From CAYFTL01 sp964346145 (GTDB taxonomy: Bacteria > Bacillota > Clostridia > Christensenellales > Aristaeellaceae), in NCBI GenBank assembly GCA_964346145.1, contig CAYFTL010000003.1, positions 1 to 64,000 of the forward strand: a DNA stretch of 64,000 nucleotides, in the 5' to 3' direction. Numbering within the stretch: the first letter of the stretch is position 1; each line of letters opens with the position of its first letter. Below the pieces are notes generated by a model. That model saw nothing but the letters and a program-made list of their open reading frames with translations. It had not been told where the DNA came from and did no database searches. The position numbers and the translations under genes are program-made. Below are positions 1 to 8,538 of this stretch, one piece after another.

Positions 1-314
1 CAACCTTTATGGGTCTTTTCCAACAGCTGGAGGGAATGCAGATTATCGCCCTCAAGGATAAAATTATAGACCCCACCTGCGGCACAGGTAATTTCTCTAT
101 CCATGTCCTCGGTGAATACGGGAATGTTATCACGCATCATCACATCCACGGCTTCTTCGTGCTGTTCCCAGACGAGGCCGTACTTCTTTGCGGTGAGTTC
201 GCTCTCGATTTCGCCCAAGACGATGAGGATGTCGTCGTCATCCTTGTGTTCTTCCTTTATTTTATGAAGAAATTCCAACATCCGCTGCCGTTTTGCTTGT
301 GAAAGGTTAGCCAT
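1..314 (-). CDS. Type III restriction-modification DNA methyltransferase (Mod), N-terminal fragment
   Basis: The reading frame starts at ATG 314 behind GGAGGT and is open to the window edge, giving 104 codons. The protein begins MANLSQAKRQRMLEF and contains KKYGLVWEQHEE, DNIPVFTED and YNFILEGDNLHSLQLLEKTH, the conserved start of adenine-specific Mod subunits of type III systems, which lies just before the catalytic DPPY region. That region and the target-recognition part lie outside the window. The family methylates adenine in a short asymmetric site and pairs with a Res helicase-nuclease. An XRE-type regulator precedes it. Family assignment is from remembered sequence similarity; whether the gene is intact and has a res partner cannot be seen. 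Confidence 0.8.
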   Translation of the reverse strand, partial: MANLSQAKRQRMLEFLHKIKEEHKDDDDILIVLGEIESELTAKKYGLVWEQHEEAVDVMMRDNIPVFTEDMDREITCAAGGVYNFILEGDNLHSLQLLEKTHKG

Positions 315-410
315 TGCAGTATACCTCCGTCATATAAATCGAAGAGGTGTCTGCTGCGGAGAGGGGTTTAAGTCTCCTCATTTCAACCATGTAAAAATGA
401 CACAGGCACA

Positions 411-635
411 TCATACTTTTTCCTCCTCGCCGCTATTCGGCGCAAATTCCAGAATATCATCCACGCCGCAACCCAATGTACGGCAGATGCTTTCAATTGT
501 GTCCAAGGATAAATACCCGTTCCGCTTCATCCGTGTGATGATATTTGCGGAGAATCCGGCTTGCTGCTGAAGCTGGGACGTGGTCATATCCCTCTCAATC
601 AGCAGATGGAACAGTCTTTTATAACTAACAGCCAT
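411..635 (-). CDS. XRE/Cro-type helix-turn-helix regulator, 74 aa
   Basis: A 74-residue single-domain Cro/C1-type DNA-binding protein. The helix-turn-helix is seen in TTSQLQQQAGFSANIITRMK, followed by the usual LDTIESICRTLGCGVDDILE helices that pack behind the recognition helix. Start ATG 635 lies 4-5 bases behind GGAGGTG. It ends about 96 bases before the methyltransferase start on the same strand, so the two probably share a transcript, with this protein acting as a controller of the modification gene or of a mobile element. Such small XRE proteins are frequent on integrative elements of Clostridia. The DNA target is unknown. Confidence 0.85.
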   Translation of the reverse strand: MAVSYKRLFHLLIERDMTTSQLQQQAGFSANIITRMKRNGYLSLDTIESICRTLGCGVDDILEFAPNSGEEEKV

Positions 636-1820
636 ATCACACCTCCATGTACACTTTTACTCACATATAAAACCATCATATCACGCAAGAGTGAATTGTT
701 CAATGTTGAGCAGCCTTCTCCCGGAATTCTTCTGTGGGAAGGGTTATTTTTTGTCCTTTACCCGCAAGTTTTACCCCCTGCCATAGCTATCAAATAGAAA
801 AACTATTTTGCTCATAGGCAGAGGATAGAAATTTTCCGCAACCTTCGTCAAAACAGCTCCTCGCTGGCTAAGTGGCAAGTAGGGGAAATGCACAAAATCG
901 AAAGGAGGTACACGCAGTGCAGTTCGTATTGCGGCATCCGCAACGGGCTATGACGGAATCGGTATCCGGGTCTGCGGCAGGATCACCTTCAAGACCTACG
1001 ATGAACTGATGGCTTTCTACGTTTAGCACATCAAAATCATCTGCAACTGCATCGGTGAGTTTGCCTTGCCGAACGCAGCCACAACTGAAAAAACGGCATA
1101 GCCGCTATAAAAACGACTATGCCGAATTTTCAAGAATTATAAATCCTTATGTTTATTCACTAAAGTGTGGTATTTTTTGCTTTTTCTAAATAGATCATTT
1201 AGTAATTTCGAAAATAAGTTAAAGAAATGTAAAAAAACGAACAACATTGGCTTGTAACTGCGGCTACTTGATGTTATGATTCCTTTGAGAAGCCGAAGTC
1301 AATGAGGGTTAGCGTAGGCAGCGAACTAACCGTCGACCGTCTCGTGTTTAGCTGTGCAAACGCTGAGTACGTCCTGAATTTCTATATGATCTTATGAACT
1401 GAAAAACAATGATTGCCTTTCGGTTCCCTTACATTGAAAATGGATAACGCTTTGACGATTTTGTTTGTAGAAACGGGTATCCCGCATGTGCCGGTGATTT
1501 GGTTGGAAAAGCCAAATGGACAGCAGAAACAAATGCATTTGGTTTTGCAGTGAATGATGTAGGGTCTAACGTGGATAAGGCTATCCGCCTAGGGCAACTA
1601 AGTTAGCCGTGCAATATGGCGGCGCATAATATGTGACAAGGATTAAGACTGACGCACATCGGTTTTGTTTGTATGTTAGAAAACAAACATTTTATATAGG
1701 TTCGAGTCTTTTAAACAAGCAAAACGTAAAAGTATTGGGATGCTTTCTGCGCTTGTCGCTCGCTGAGAACGTCAAGGGTAGGGTAAAGGATAAAAAAGTC
1801 AAATTCAAGGAGGTTTAGAG
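636..1820. other. Long region without a convincing gene; degenerate accessory DNA
   Basis: About 1.2 kb with no reading frame that has coding character. At roughly 916-1085 (+) a frame reads as protein-like sequence (TGYDGIGIRVCGRITFKTYD) behind an AAAGGAGGT at 901-909, but it has no start in a sensible place and is broken by TAG at 1024-1026, so it looks like a decayed gene. A hairpin follows at 1094-1124. The rest (1130-1807) shows only short open frames; AAGGAGG just before 1820 is the ribosome site of the next gene. I read this as the junction between an accessory element on the left and the core chromosome on the right; no integrase, direct repeat or tRNA target was recognised. Confidence 0.5.
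1094..1124 (+). terminator. Hairpin at end of the degenerate region
   Basis: CGGCATAG at 1094-1101 pairs with CTATGCCG at 1117-1124 and is followed by AATTTT. It could have ended the decayed gene upstream. Confidence 0.45.
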
Positions 1821-2678
1821 ATGAGCAGCAAACAACTATTTCCGCGCACTACGGTAGGGGGCCTATCTTTACCGCGAATGCTGATTGGAACCAACTGGAT
1901 TTTAGGGTACAGCCACACCAGCGTTTCGGCGGATAAGCGAATCGTGCAACAAAATGGCAACCGAAAAGCGATATGTGAAATTATCGAAGTGTTTTTAGAG
2001 CACGGCATTGATGCGATCATGGGCCTAATGGATGGCAATCAACCTCTTTTGGATGGAATGAACGACGCCGAGCAAAAAACCGGAAAAAAATTGATTCGTA
2101 TTGATACGCCCATCATCAATGTCGATGACAACGAACAAAGCCGCAAGGAGGCGGAAGCAAAGATCAAAAATTCGGCTAAATTAGGTGCGGATTTTTGTTT
2201 AATTCATCACAGCAGCGCCGAGCAGCTGGTCAATAAAAACTTGAAGCAGCTTCCAAGGTTACCGGATTATCTGGACATGATTCGATCGGCGGGAATGTTG
2301 CCAGGTCTGTCGGCCCATATGCCCGAGTTGGTGTTGTATTCGGATGAAAACGAATACGATGTGGAAACCTACATCCAGCTATACAATTGTATGGGCTTTT
2401 TGATGCAGGTGGAAATCGAATATATAAACAAGGTGATTTGGAATGCAAAAAAACCGGTAATGACCATAAAACCCATGGCCGCCGGCAGGGTCACCCCTTA
2501 CGTAGGGATTACCTTTAATTATGCAACGCTGCGCCCGTGTGATATGGTGACGGTGGGGTGTTTCAACCCGGATGAGGCGCGGGAAGATATTGAGATTGGC
2601 CTTGCGGCGATAGAGCGCAGGCAGCCTGACCTGGAGGGCAGGTCGAGCCCAAACAAGACCGAAATCATGGTAGATTAA
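1821..2678 (+). CDS. Unknown protein, TIM-barrel / aldo-keto reductase-like, 285 aa
   Basis: A full-length 285-residue frame with ATG 1821 seven bases behind AAGGAGG. I do not recognise a named family. The alternation of short strands and helices, the end PVMTIKPMAAGRVTP followed by CDMVTVGCFNPDEAREDIEI, and the mid region SAKLGADFCLIHHSS recall the C-terminal half of aldo-keto reductases, in which a late strand supplies a phosphate-binding loop and the last helices follow. The typical catalytic Asp-Tyr-Lys-His set is not obvious. There is no signal peptide. It has its own terminator and faces a convergent alpha-L-fucosidase gene, so a role in sugar metabolism is possible but unproven. Confidence 0.8.
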   Translation: MSSKQLFPRTTVGGLSLPRMLIGTNWILGYSHTSVSADKRIVQQNGNRKAICEIIEVFLEHGIDAIMGLMDGNQPLLDGMNDAEQKTGKKLIRIDTPIINVDDNEQSRKEAEAKIKNSAKLGADFCLIHHSSAEQLVNKNLKQLPRLPDYLDMIRSAGMLPGLSAHMPELVLYSDENEYDVETYIQLYNCMGFLMQVEIEYINKVIWNAKKPVMTIKPMAAGRVTPYVGITFNYATLRPCDMVTVGCFNPDEAREDIEIGLAAIERRQPDLEGRSSPNKTEIMVD

Positions 2679-2698
2679 AGAAATATTTTTTGCAATAG

Positions 2699-2738
2699 AA
2701 CGGGCGCGGCCACGGTTTGATGGCTGCGCCCGTTCTTT
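2699..2738 (+). terminator. Rho-independent terminator after the 1821 gene
   Basis: A 14-base stem (2699-2712 with 2721-2734, one G-U pair) of GC-rich sequence, an 8-base loop, then CTTT. It lies between two convergent genes and may serve both. Confidence 0.8.
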
Positions 2739-2770
2739 GGGGGAGCGTATAAATAAAGTTTGTTGCTTTA

Positions 2771-4072
2771 TCAGTCTTTGAGCTCGACTTCGATGACGGT
2801 ATCGACAGGATCCGGCAGGGCCGGGTCCGGACCGAAGGAAACGAACACCACGTCGTCATAGTTATTAGTGATCCAGTTTCGCTCAATCTTCATTTCGCTG
2901 CCATCTTTTAGCAGCCTGATTTTCTTTACGTTGTCTGCAGATATGCCCACTAATGGAACAAAGCCAATTTGGGGCTCGGTAACGTGGAAATATACAAAGT
3001 TTTCGCGCTGGGTAACGCGCCCGTATTCGGGTTTGGCAATATCGGACACTCCGCAGCCGTGGATGCTCTTAAAGTTGGACTTCATCCATTTGCCTATTCC
3101 TTTAAGGATTTGAATGGACTCATCGGGGATATTGCCCTTGGCATCCGGACCCACGTTAAGCAGTAGATTTCCGCCCTTGCTGACGCACTCGACCAGCTTT
3201 TTGATCATCATTTCAGAGGATTTGAAGAACTTGTCTTGGGAGGCGTAGCCCCAGTTGTTGTTCATGGTGATGCAAGCTTCCCAGACGACCGGGCGTCCCT
3301 TTTCGTCCAGAATGCCCCGGGGCGGAATGATCTGTTCAGGGCTTACGAAGTCGCCGGAATATTCGGTGGGGCTATCGGTTGCCAGGGAGCCAAAGCCTTC
3401 GCCGCTTACTTCCAAACGGTTGTCCATCAACACGTGGGGCTGATGTTTGCGGATCATGCGCACCAACTCGGTGGCTTTCCAGGCTTCGCCGCGCAGATTA
3501 TCGTAGGAAAAATCAAACCAGAACAAGTCGATTTTTCCGTAGTTAACGCACAGCTCTTCTACTTGGGCGTGCATGTATTTCAGGTAGTTGTCAAAATCGT
3601 GTTTAGCTCCTTTGAATGCTTCGTTTTCGCGCATGGGATGCTGGCGATCGCCGTAATGGGGATAGTCGGGATGGTGCCAGTCAATCAGTGAATAGTACAG
3701 GCCGACTTTCAGTCCTTCGGCCCGGAAGGCATCCAGATATTCGCGCACCAGATCGCGCTTGCAAGGAGTGTTGGTGGATTTGTAGTCGGTTAACGCACTG
3801 TCGAACAGGCAGAATCCATCGTGATGCTTGGCGGTGAGCACCGCATATTTCATGCCTGCTTCCTTAGCCAGCTTAGCCCACTCTTTGGGTTTGAAATCAA
3901 CCGGGTCAAACTCTTCAAAAAACTGCTGATAATCTTCGGTGGAGATGCGCTCTACACTGCGGATCCATTCGCCGCGGGCGGGTATAGCATATAGTCCCCA
4001 ATGAATGAACATTCCAAATCGGTCGTTCACGAACCACTCAACTTTTTTCTGGTAAGCCTCTCGGTCAAACAT
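2771..4072 (-). CDS. Alpha-L-fucosidase, glycoside hydrolase family 29
   Basis: The 433-residue protein has the GH29 N-terminus (RFGMFIHWGLYAIPARGEW), the substrate-binding AKHHDGFCLFDS and the strand carrying the catalytic nucleophile, IDLFWFDFSYD, where Asp of WFD is expected to attack the fucosyl bond; GGNLLLNVGPDAKG closes the barrel. The family removes alpha-linked L-fucose from glycans with retention of configuration. No signal peptide is seen, so it should work in the cytoplasm on imported oligosaccharides. The start at ATG 4072 follows AAGGAG. A fucose-isomerase-family gene lies in the same window (61304). The acid/base residue, which varies in the family, cannot be assigned. Confidence 0.95.
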   Translation of the reverse strand: MFDREAYQKKVEWFVNDRFGMFIHWGLYAIPARGEWIRSVERISTEDYQQFFEEFDPVDFKPKEWAKLAKEAGMKYAVLTAKHHDGFCLFDSALTDYKSTNTPCKRDLVREYLDAFRAEGLKVGLYYSLIDWHHPDYPHYGDRQHPMRENEAFKGAKHDFDNYLKYMHAQVEELCVNYGKIDLFWFDFSYDNLRGEAWKATELVRMIRKHQPHVLMDNRLEVSGEGFGSLATDSPTEYSGDFVSPEQIIPPRGILDEKGRPVVWEACITMNNNWGYASQDKFFKSSEMMIKKLVECVSKGGNLLLNVGPDAKGNIPDESIQILKGIGKWMKSNFKSIHGCGVSDIAKPEYGRVTQRENFVYFHVTEPQIGFVPLVGISADNVKKIRLLKDGSEMKIERNWITNNYDDVVFVSFGPDPALPDPVDTVIEVELKD

Positions 4073-4180
4073 GGAAAGTCAACTCCTTACTAATAAGCTT
4101 TTCAATCATACTTTACTAAATTATATCGTTCTGTCAATAGGGATTAGAAAAACTATTCTTATTATTATAGAGGCTGTATC

Positions 4181-4209
4181 TTTACAACGCTAAGTGCGTG
4201 TGCTATAAT
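4181..4209 (+). promoter_or_regulatory. Sigma-A promoter of the pyr operon
   Basis: TTTACA (4181-4186), 17-base spacer, TATAAT (4204-4209) preceded by TGC (extended -10). The best promoter match in the window. Confidence 0.85.
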
Positions 4210-4243
4210 TTTATGAAAGCAATTCTGCGGTTTCCTTTAAGTC

Positions 4244-4321
4244 AGTCCCGTGAGGCTGAAAGGTGCGCGTTTTTTTGATTGTGCTAGCCTTGCTCTGCTC
4301 ACGCGGAGCAAGGCTATTTTT
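4244..4321 (+). promoter_or_regulatory. PyrR-dependent attenuator (binding loop plus terminator)
   Basis: AGTCCCGTGAGGCT at 4244-4257 fits the PyrR RNA-binding consensus ARUCCNGNGAGGYU of Bacillus-type pyr leaders and sits in a small stem (TCAG/CTGA). Downstream, an 11-bp perfect stem (4285-4295 with 4306-4316) and a TTTTT run form an intrinsic terminator. By the known mechanism, UMP-loaded PyrR binds the loop, prevents the antiterminator and lets the terminator form, shutting the operon when pyrimidines are plentiful. It lies between the promoter and pyrR. The antiterminator pairing was not worked out. Confidence 0.9.
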
Positions 4322-4357
4322 ATGGAAGCGCGCAGGAGAAAGGGGTGAAGAGGCTGT

Positions 4358-4900
4358 ATGAAAGAAAAAACCCAACTCTTGGACGAGCAAGCCATGCAAC
4401 GCGCCAACACGAGGATAGCCCACGAAATTGTTGAACGCAATAAGGGCGCTGAAGATGTGGTGCTGGTAGGAATACAACGCCGCGGCGTGCCCTTGGCGAG
4501 GCGCCTGGCTAAGACGATGGAGGCCATTGAAGGAAAGAAGATACCGGTCGGCGTGCTGGATATTACCTACTACCGGGATGATTTGTCGTTGTTGAGTGCG
4601 CATCCCAAGATTAACGGTACCGACGTGCCGTTCGTTATTGAGGACAAAATCGTGGTGCTGGTGGACGATGTGCTTTATACCGGACGAACGGTTCGCGCAG
4701 CGATCGATGCGCTGATGGACATGGGGCGGGCCAAAAAAATACAACTGGCTGTACTCATAGACCGGGGCCATAGGGAGCTACCGATACGGGCCGACTTTGT
4801 GGGCAAGAATGTGCCCACGTCGAGGGATGAGCAGGTGGTTGTAAACGTAACTGACTACGATGGGGAAGAAAGCGTAAAGCTTTATAGCATAAGTGAATAA
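4358..4900 (+). CDS. pyrR: PyrR, pyrimidine operon attenuator / uracil phosphoribosyltransferase
   Basis: At 180 residues it has the family length. The PRPP-binding loop VLVDDVLYTGRTVRAA and the early GIQRRGVPLARRLA segment are those of PyrR, which binds UMP/UTP and pyr leader RNA and usually also has weak uracil phosphoribosyltransferase activity. It is the first gene of the pyr operon, directly behind its own target, the attenuator at 4244-4321, so it is autoregulated. Start ATG 4358 is preceded by AAAGGGGTGAAGAGG. Confidence 0.96.
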   Translation: MKEKTQLLDEQAMQRANTRIAHEIVERNKGAEDVVLVGIQRRGVPLARRLAKTMEAIEGKKIPVGVLDITYYRDDLSLLSAHPKINGTDVPFVIEDKIVVLVDDVLYTGRTVRAAIDALMDMGRAKKIQLAVLIDRGHRELPIRADFVGKNVPTSRDEQVVVNVTDYDGEESVKLYSISE

Positions 4901-4925
4901 ACAAACAGAAAGCGAGAGAGTAGTT

Positions 4926-6242
4926 ATGACACAAGGTGCACAAAAGAATTCGGCCGGCAAGTTGATTATACTGGGCATACAGCACGTATTTGCCATGTTT
5001 GGCGCAACGGTGTTGGTGCCCATACTCACGGGCATGGACGTATCGCTGGCGCTGTTTTGCGCAGGCATTGGAACCCTTATATTTCATTTGATAACCGGAC
5101 GTAAAGTACCGGCTTTTTTAGGATCTTCTTTCGCGTTTATAGCTGCGGTTACCACTGTAGCCCAGAGCATGTCTGGCGGAGCCGAAATCGGAACGCCGGA
5201 GTATCAGGTAGGGCTTCAATATGCTTGCGGCGGAATTATTGTGGCGGGTGCATTGTATTTGGTGTTGGCACTGTTGGTAAAGCTGTTTGGCGCGGACAGG
5301 ATTCGTTCCTTTTTCCCGCCTGTGGTAACCGGCCCCATGATCATCATCATCGGGTTGATGTTGGCGCCCACTGCAATCCAGAACATAACCACCCTCAATG
5401 ATCAGGCGCTTGCAGGTGCAAACCTGTGGTTTAACTGGTTGGTAGCGCTTATTACCATCGCAACCATGTTTATCGTATCCATTTACGCAAAGGGATTTTT
5501 CAAAATGGTGCCGATTTTGTTCGGGATTGGGGTGGGTTACATCGCAAGCCTGATCATAAGCGCTTTAGGGCACCCCATGGTAGATTTGACGGCAGTTCAG
5601 CAGGCAGCCTGGTTTCAAGCGCCTAAATTCGCTTTGCCGCTGTTTGACTTTAGAGCGATTATGACGATAGCACCTCTGGCGATTGTAACCTTTGTGGAAC
5701 ACATTGGGGATGTACAGGCCAACGGATCGGTGGTGGGCAAGGACTTCTTTAAAGACCCGGGTCTTCATCGTACGCTGATCGGCGATGGCGTAGCCACCAT
5801 GTTTGCCGGCTTTATTGGCGGCCCTGCCAACACCACGTATTCTGAGAACACCGGCGTGCTGGCGGCGACTCAAAACTATAACCCGTTAACGCTGGAAATT
5901 GCGGCGCTGTTCGCCATATTAATGGCGTTTGTCGGAAAGTTTTCTGGATTTTTAAACACGCTTCCTCCGGCGGTTATGGGTGGGATTTCGATTATCCTCT
6001 TTGGCATGATCGCTTCGGTGGGCTTGCGCACCTTGGTTGAGAATCATGTGGACTTTAAAAAGAGCCGCAACTTGATGATTGTGGGCGTGATGCTGGTTCT
6101 TGGACTGGGCGGCGCTGCCTTCTCCTTCGACGTGCCTGTGGGCGATTCGGTGGCAAACATTAGCTTTTCTGGCGCTGCGTTGGCTGCGGTGGTCGGGATC
6201 GTGCTCAACAAGGTTATGCCGGAGCGTGCGCAGCAAGACTGA
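4926..6242 (+). CDS. pyrP: Uracil permease (NCS2 family)
   Basis: A 438-residue integral membrane protein with about 12-14 hydrophobic segments, of the uracil-xanthine permease (UraA/PyrP) family that imports uracil with protons. Family signatures include IQHVFAMFGATVLVP near the N-terminus, VEHIGDVQANG and GGPANTTYSENTGV in the substrate-binding centre. I prefer ATG 4926 over the upstream GTG 4893, which would overlap the pyrR stop and add 11 polar residues; GAGAG precedes 4926. Second gene of the pyr operon: a salvage transporter under the same attenuator as the biosynthetic genes. Confidence 0.94.
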   Translation: MTQGAQKNSAGKLIILGIQHVFAMFGATVLVPILTGMDVSLALFCAGIGTLIFHLITGRKVPAFLGSSFAFIAAVTTVAQSMSGGAEIGTPEYQVGLQYACGGIIVAGALYLVLALLVKLFGADRIRSFFPPVVTGPMIIIIGLMLAPTAIQNITTLNDQALAGANLWFNWLVALITIATMFIVSIYAKGFFKMVPILFGIGVGYIASLIISALGHPMVDLTAVQQAAWFQAPKFALPLFDFRAIMTIAPLAIVTFVEHIGDVQANGSVVGKDFFKDPGLHRTLIGDGVATMFAGFIGGPANTTYSENTGVLAATQNYNPLTLEIAALFAILMAFVGKFSGFLNTLPPAVMGGISIILFGMIASVGLRTLVENHVDFKKSRNLMIVGVMLVLGLGGAAFSFDVPVGDSVANISFSGAALAAVVGIVLNKVMPERAQQD

Positions 6243-6316
6243 TCTAACCAGTCTTGCAAATAGAGATAGGGTGGTAATGAATTGTATTATTTTACCGAGC
6301 GCTTGGGAGGTCTAGC

Positions 6317-7249
6317 ATGGCGTTAAAACAAAAAGATTTGCTAGGGATGCGCGGCCTGGCAAAGGAAGATATATTGGAAATCCTGGAAACGGCGGCGCAA
6401 CTCAAACCGTTGTTGAAAAGCAACAACAAAAAGACTCCACACTTGGCGGGGAAATCCATCGTAACTTTGTTTTATGAGAACAGCACCCGCACGCGCATGA
6501 GTTTTGAGTTGGCCTCAAAATATATGTCGGCGGCAGCTGCAAACATTTCGGTGGCGACTTCTTCGGTGGCTAAGGGGGAAACGCTGCTGGATACCGGTCG
6601 GACGCTGGATGCCATGGGCACCGATGTGATCATCATTCGCCACCCTATGGCTGGCGCACCGCATCTTCTGGCCCGGCACGTAAGTAGCTGTGTGATCAAT
6701 GCGGGGGACGGCATGAATGAGCATCCAACCCAGTCGTTGCTGGATATGTTTACCATACAGGAGAAGTTGGGCACCCTATCGGGTTTGAACGTGGCCATCG
6801 TAGGGGATATTCTACATAGCAGGGTAGCGCGTTCCAATATTTGGGCGTTAAACACCATGGGCTCAAACGTAACGCTGGCGGCTCCGGAGACCTTGATTCC
6901 AACCGAGCTGGCACAATTGGGTGTGCGGGTCGCGCCGAGCGTAGACGAAGCGATAGCAAACGCCGATGTGGTTATGGCACTCAGAATCCAAAAGGAGCGC
7001 CAGAAGAGTGGACTCTTCCCATCGGTGAGCGAATATAATGAGTTCTATGGCGTGAGCGCTGCCCGTTTGCAGGCGGCCCGGCCGGAGGCATTGTTGATGC
7101 ACCCGGGCCCCATGAACAGGGGAGTTGAAATCAACAGCGATATAGCGGACGGGGATCAATCGGTGATTCAAGAACAAGTGACCAACGGCGTAGCGGTGCG
7201 TATGGCTATCCTGTATCTGCTGACGCGCACTTCTGGAGGGAAACAATGA
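6317..7249 (+). CDS. pyrB: Aspartate carbamoyltransferase catalytic subunit
   Basis: 310 residues. It makes carbamoyl-aspartate from carbamoyl phosphate and aspartate, the committed step of pyrimidine synthesis. Carbamoyl-phosphate-binding STRTRMSFE, the HPTQSLLDMFTI loop and aspartate-side MHPGPMNRGVEI are present. No regulatory PyrI is adjacent, so it should be an unregulated trimer as in Bacillus, with control by PyrR. GGGAGG precedes ATG 6317, and the gene ends in an ATGA overlap with pyrC. Confidence 0.97.
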   Translation: MALKQKDLLGMRGLAKEDILEILETAAQLKPLLKSNNKKTPHLAGKSIVTLFYENSTRTRMSFELASKYMSAAAANISVATSSVAKGETLLDTGRTLDAMGTDVIIIRHPMAGAPHLLARHVSSCVINAGDGMNEHPTQSLLDMFTIQEKLGTLSGLNVAIVGDILHSRVARSNIWALNTMGSNVTLAAPETLIPTELAQLGVRVAPSVDEAIANADVVMALRIQKERQKSGLFPSVSEYNEFYGVSAARLQAARPEALLMHPGPMNRGVEINSDIADGDQSVIQEQVTNGVAVRMAILYLLTRTSGGKQ

Positions 7250-8538
7250 GCAGCAAAGCCAAACTATTTATAAATGCGCGCGTGATCGATTATAGCGCAA
7301 ACCTGGATGAAATCACCGACGTGCTGGTGCAGGCAGGGAAAATCGCGGAAATCGGAAAGGACATTCAAATAGAGGGCGCCGAGGTTGTCGACTGCCGGGG
7401 ATTGGTGATGACTCCCGGTTTTGTAGATTTGCACTGCCATTTGCGCGAACCTGGCTTTGAATACAAGGAGGATATCGCCTCCGGAACTCGCGCCGCCGCC
7501 AAAGGTGGCTTTACCACCATTTGCTGCATGGCAAACACCAATCCGGTAAACGATAACGCATCGGTAACCAATTTTATTGTGAAACAGGCCAAGCAAAAAG
7601 GCGTGGTCAACGTAAAACCGATTGGTGCGGTCAGCAAAGGCTTAAAGGGCGAAGAACTGGCCGAAATAGGCCAAATGAAGCGGGAAGGCATCGTAGCCAT
7701 ATCCGATGACGGCAAGCCGGTGGGCAACGCTCGCATGATGTACAACGCAATGAAGTACGCTCACGGGTTTGGGTTGGTTGTAACTTCCCATTGTGAGGAT
7801 TTGGATTTGGTGGCCGGCGGGGTTATGAACGAAGGCTATCAATCCACCGCCTTGGGCCTTCGCGGCGCACCGCGCTCAGCGGAAGAGGTAATGACTGCGC
7901 GGGACATATTGCTTGCCGAAACTTTAGATATCCCGGTGCACATCTGCCATGTATCGACTAAGGGCTGTGTGCATTTGCTCCGCGATGCCAAAGCACGAGG
8001 GGTAAAGGTAACCGCAGAGACCACACCTCATTATCTTTCGTTGACCGATTCGATCGTTCAAAGCTATGATCCCAGCTCGAAGGTCAACCCGCCGCTGCGA
8101 GAGCAGAGCGATGTGGAAGCCATCATAGAAGGATTGCTGGATGGCAGCATTGATTGTATCGCCACCGACCATGCACCCCATCACCGGGATGAAAAGATGG
8201 TAGAATATGACTTGGCGGCTTCGGGCATTTCCGGGTTTGAAACGGCCTTTTCGGTTTGTTACACCTATCTGGTTGAAACCGGACGAATGAGTTTGAGTCA
8301 ACTGATCGGAAAGATGACCTGTGTTCCGGCTTCGATTTTCAATATGGAGTGCGGAACGATACAGAAGGGGGCTGCGGCCGATTTTGTGTTGCTCAACCTG
8401 AAGGATGAATGGGTGGTGGAACCCGAGAAATTTGTGTCCAAAGGCAAGAACACGCCGTTTGCCGGGCAAAAACTTAAGTCCCGGGTCGTTAGTACGTATG
8501 TCGCCGGATCGCTGGTTTATAAGGAGGATAACGCCTAA
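7246..8538 (+). CDS. pyrC: Dihydroorotase (class I)
   Basis: 430 residues of an amidohydrolase that cyclises carbamoyl-aspartate to dihydroorotate. Zinc ligands are visible in VDLHCHLREPGFEYKED (HxH near residue 60), SHCEDLDL, HICHVST and the catalytic ATDHAPHH. The start ATG overlaps the stop of pyrB and the stop overlaps the start of pyrF by one base, a tightly coupled translation unit. Confidence 0.97.
   Translation: MSSKAKLFINARVIDYSANLDEITDVLVQAGKIAEIGKDIQIEGAEVVDCRGLVMTPGFVDLHCHLREPGFEYKEDIASGTRAAAKGGFTTICCMANTNPVNDNASVTNFIVKQAKQKGVVNVKPIGAVSKGLKGEELAEIGQMKREGIVAISDDGKPVGNARMMYNAMKYAHGFGLVVTSHCEDLDLVAGGVMNEGYQSTALGLRGAPRSAEEVMTARDILLAETLDIPVHICHVSTKGCVHLLRDAKARGVKVTAETTPHYLSLTDSIVQSYDPSSKVNPPLREQSDVEAIIEGLLDGSIDCIATDHAPHHRDEKMVEYDLAASGISGFETAFSVCYTYLVETGRMSLSQLIGKMTCVPASIFNMECGTIQKGAAADFVLLNLKDEWVVEPEKFVSKGKNTPFAGQKLKSRVVSTYVAGSLVYKEDNA

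Noticed and set aside
9..302. Plus-strand frame of 97 codons containing DPTCGTGNF, like a methyltransferase motif
   Set aside because: It is the shadow of the real minus-strand Mod gene, which has a ribosome site and family-specific N-terminus; the motif match is a coincidence.
1695..1712. GGTTCGAGTC resembling a tRNA T-arm
   Set aside because: Flanking bases do not form a T-stem and no acceptor or anticodon arm is found.
1633..1818. 61-codon frame before the 1821 gene
   Set aside because: No ribosome site, no similarity, and it ends inside the ribosome site region of the next gene.
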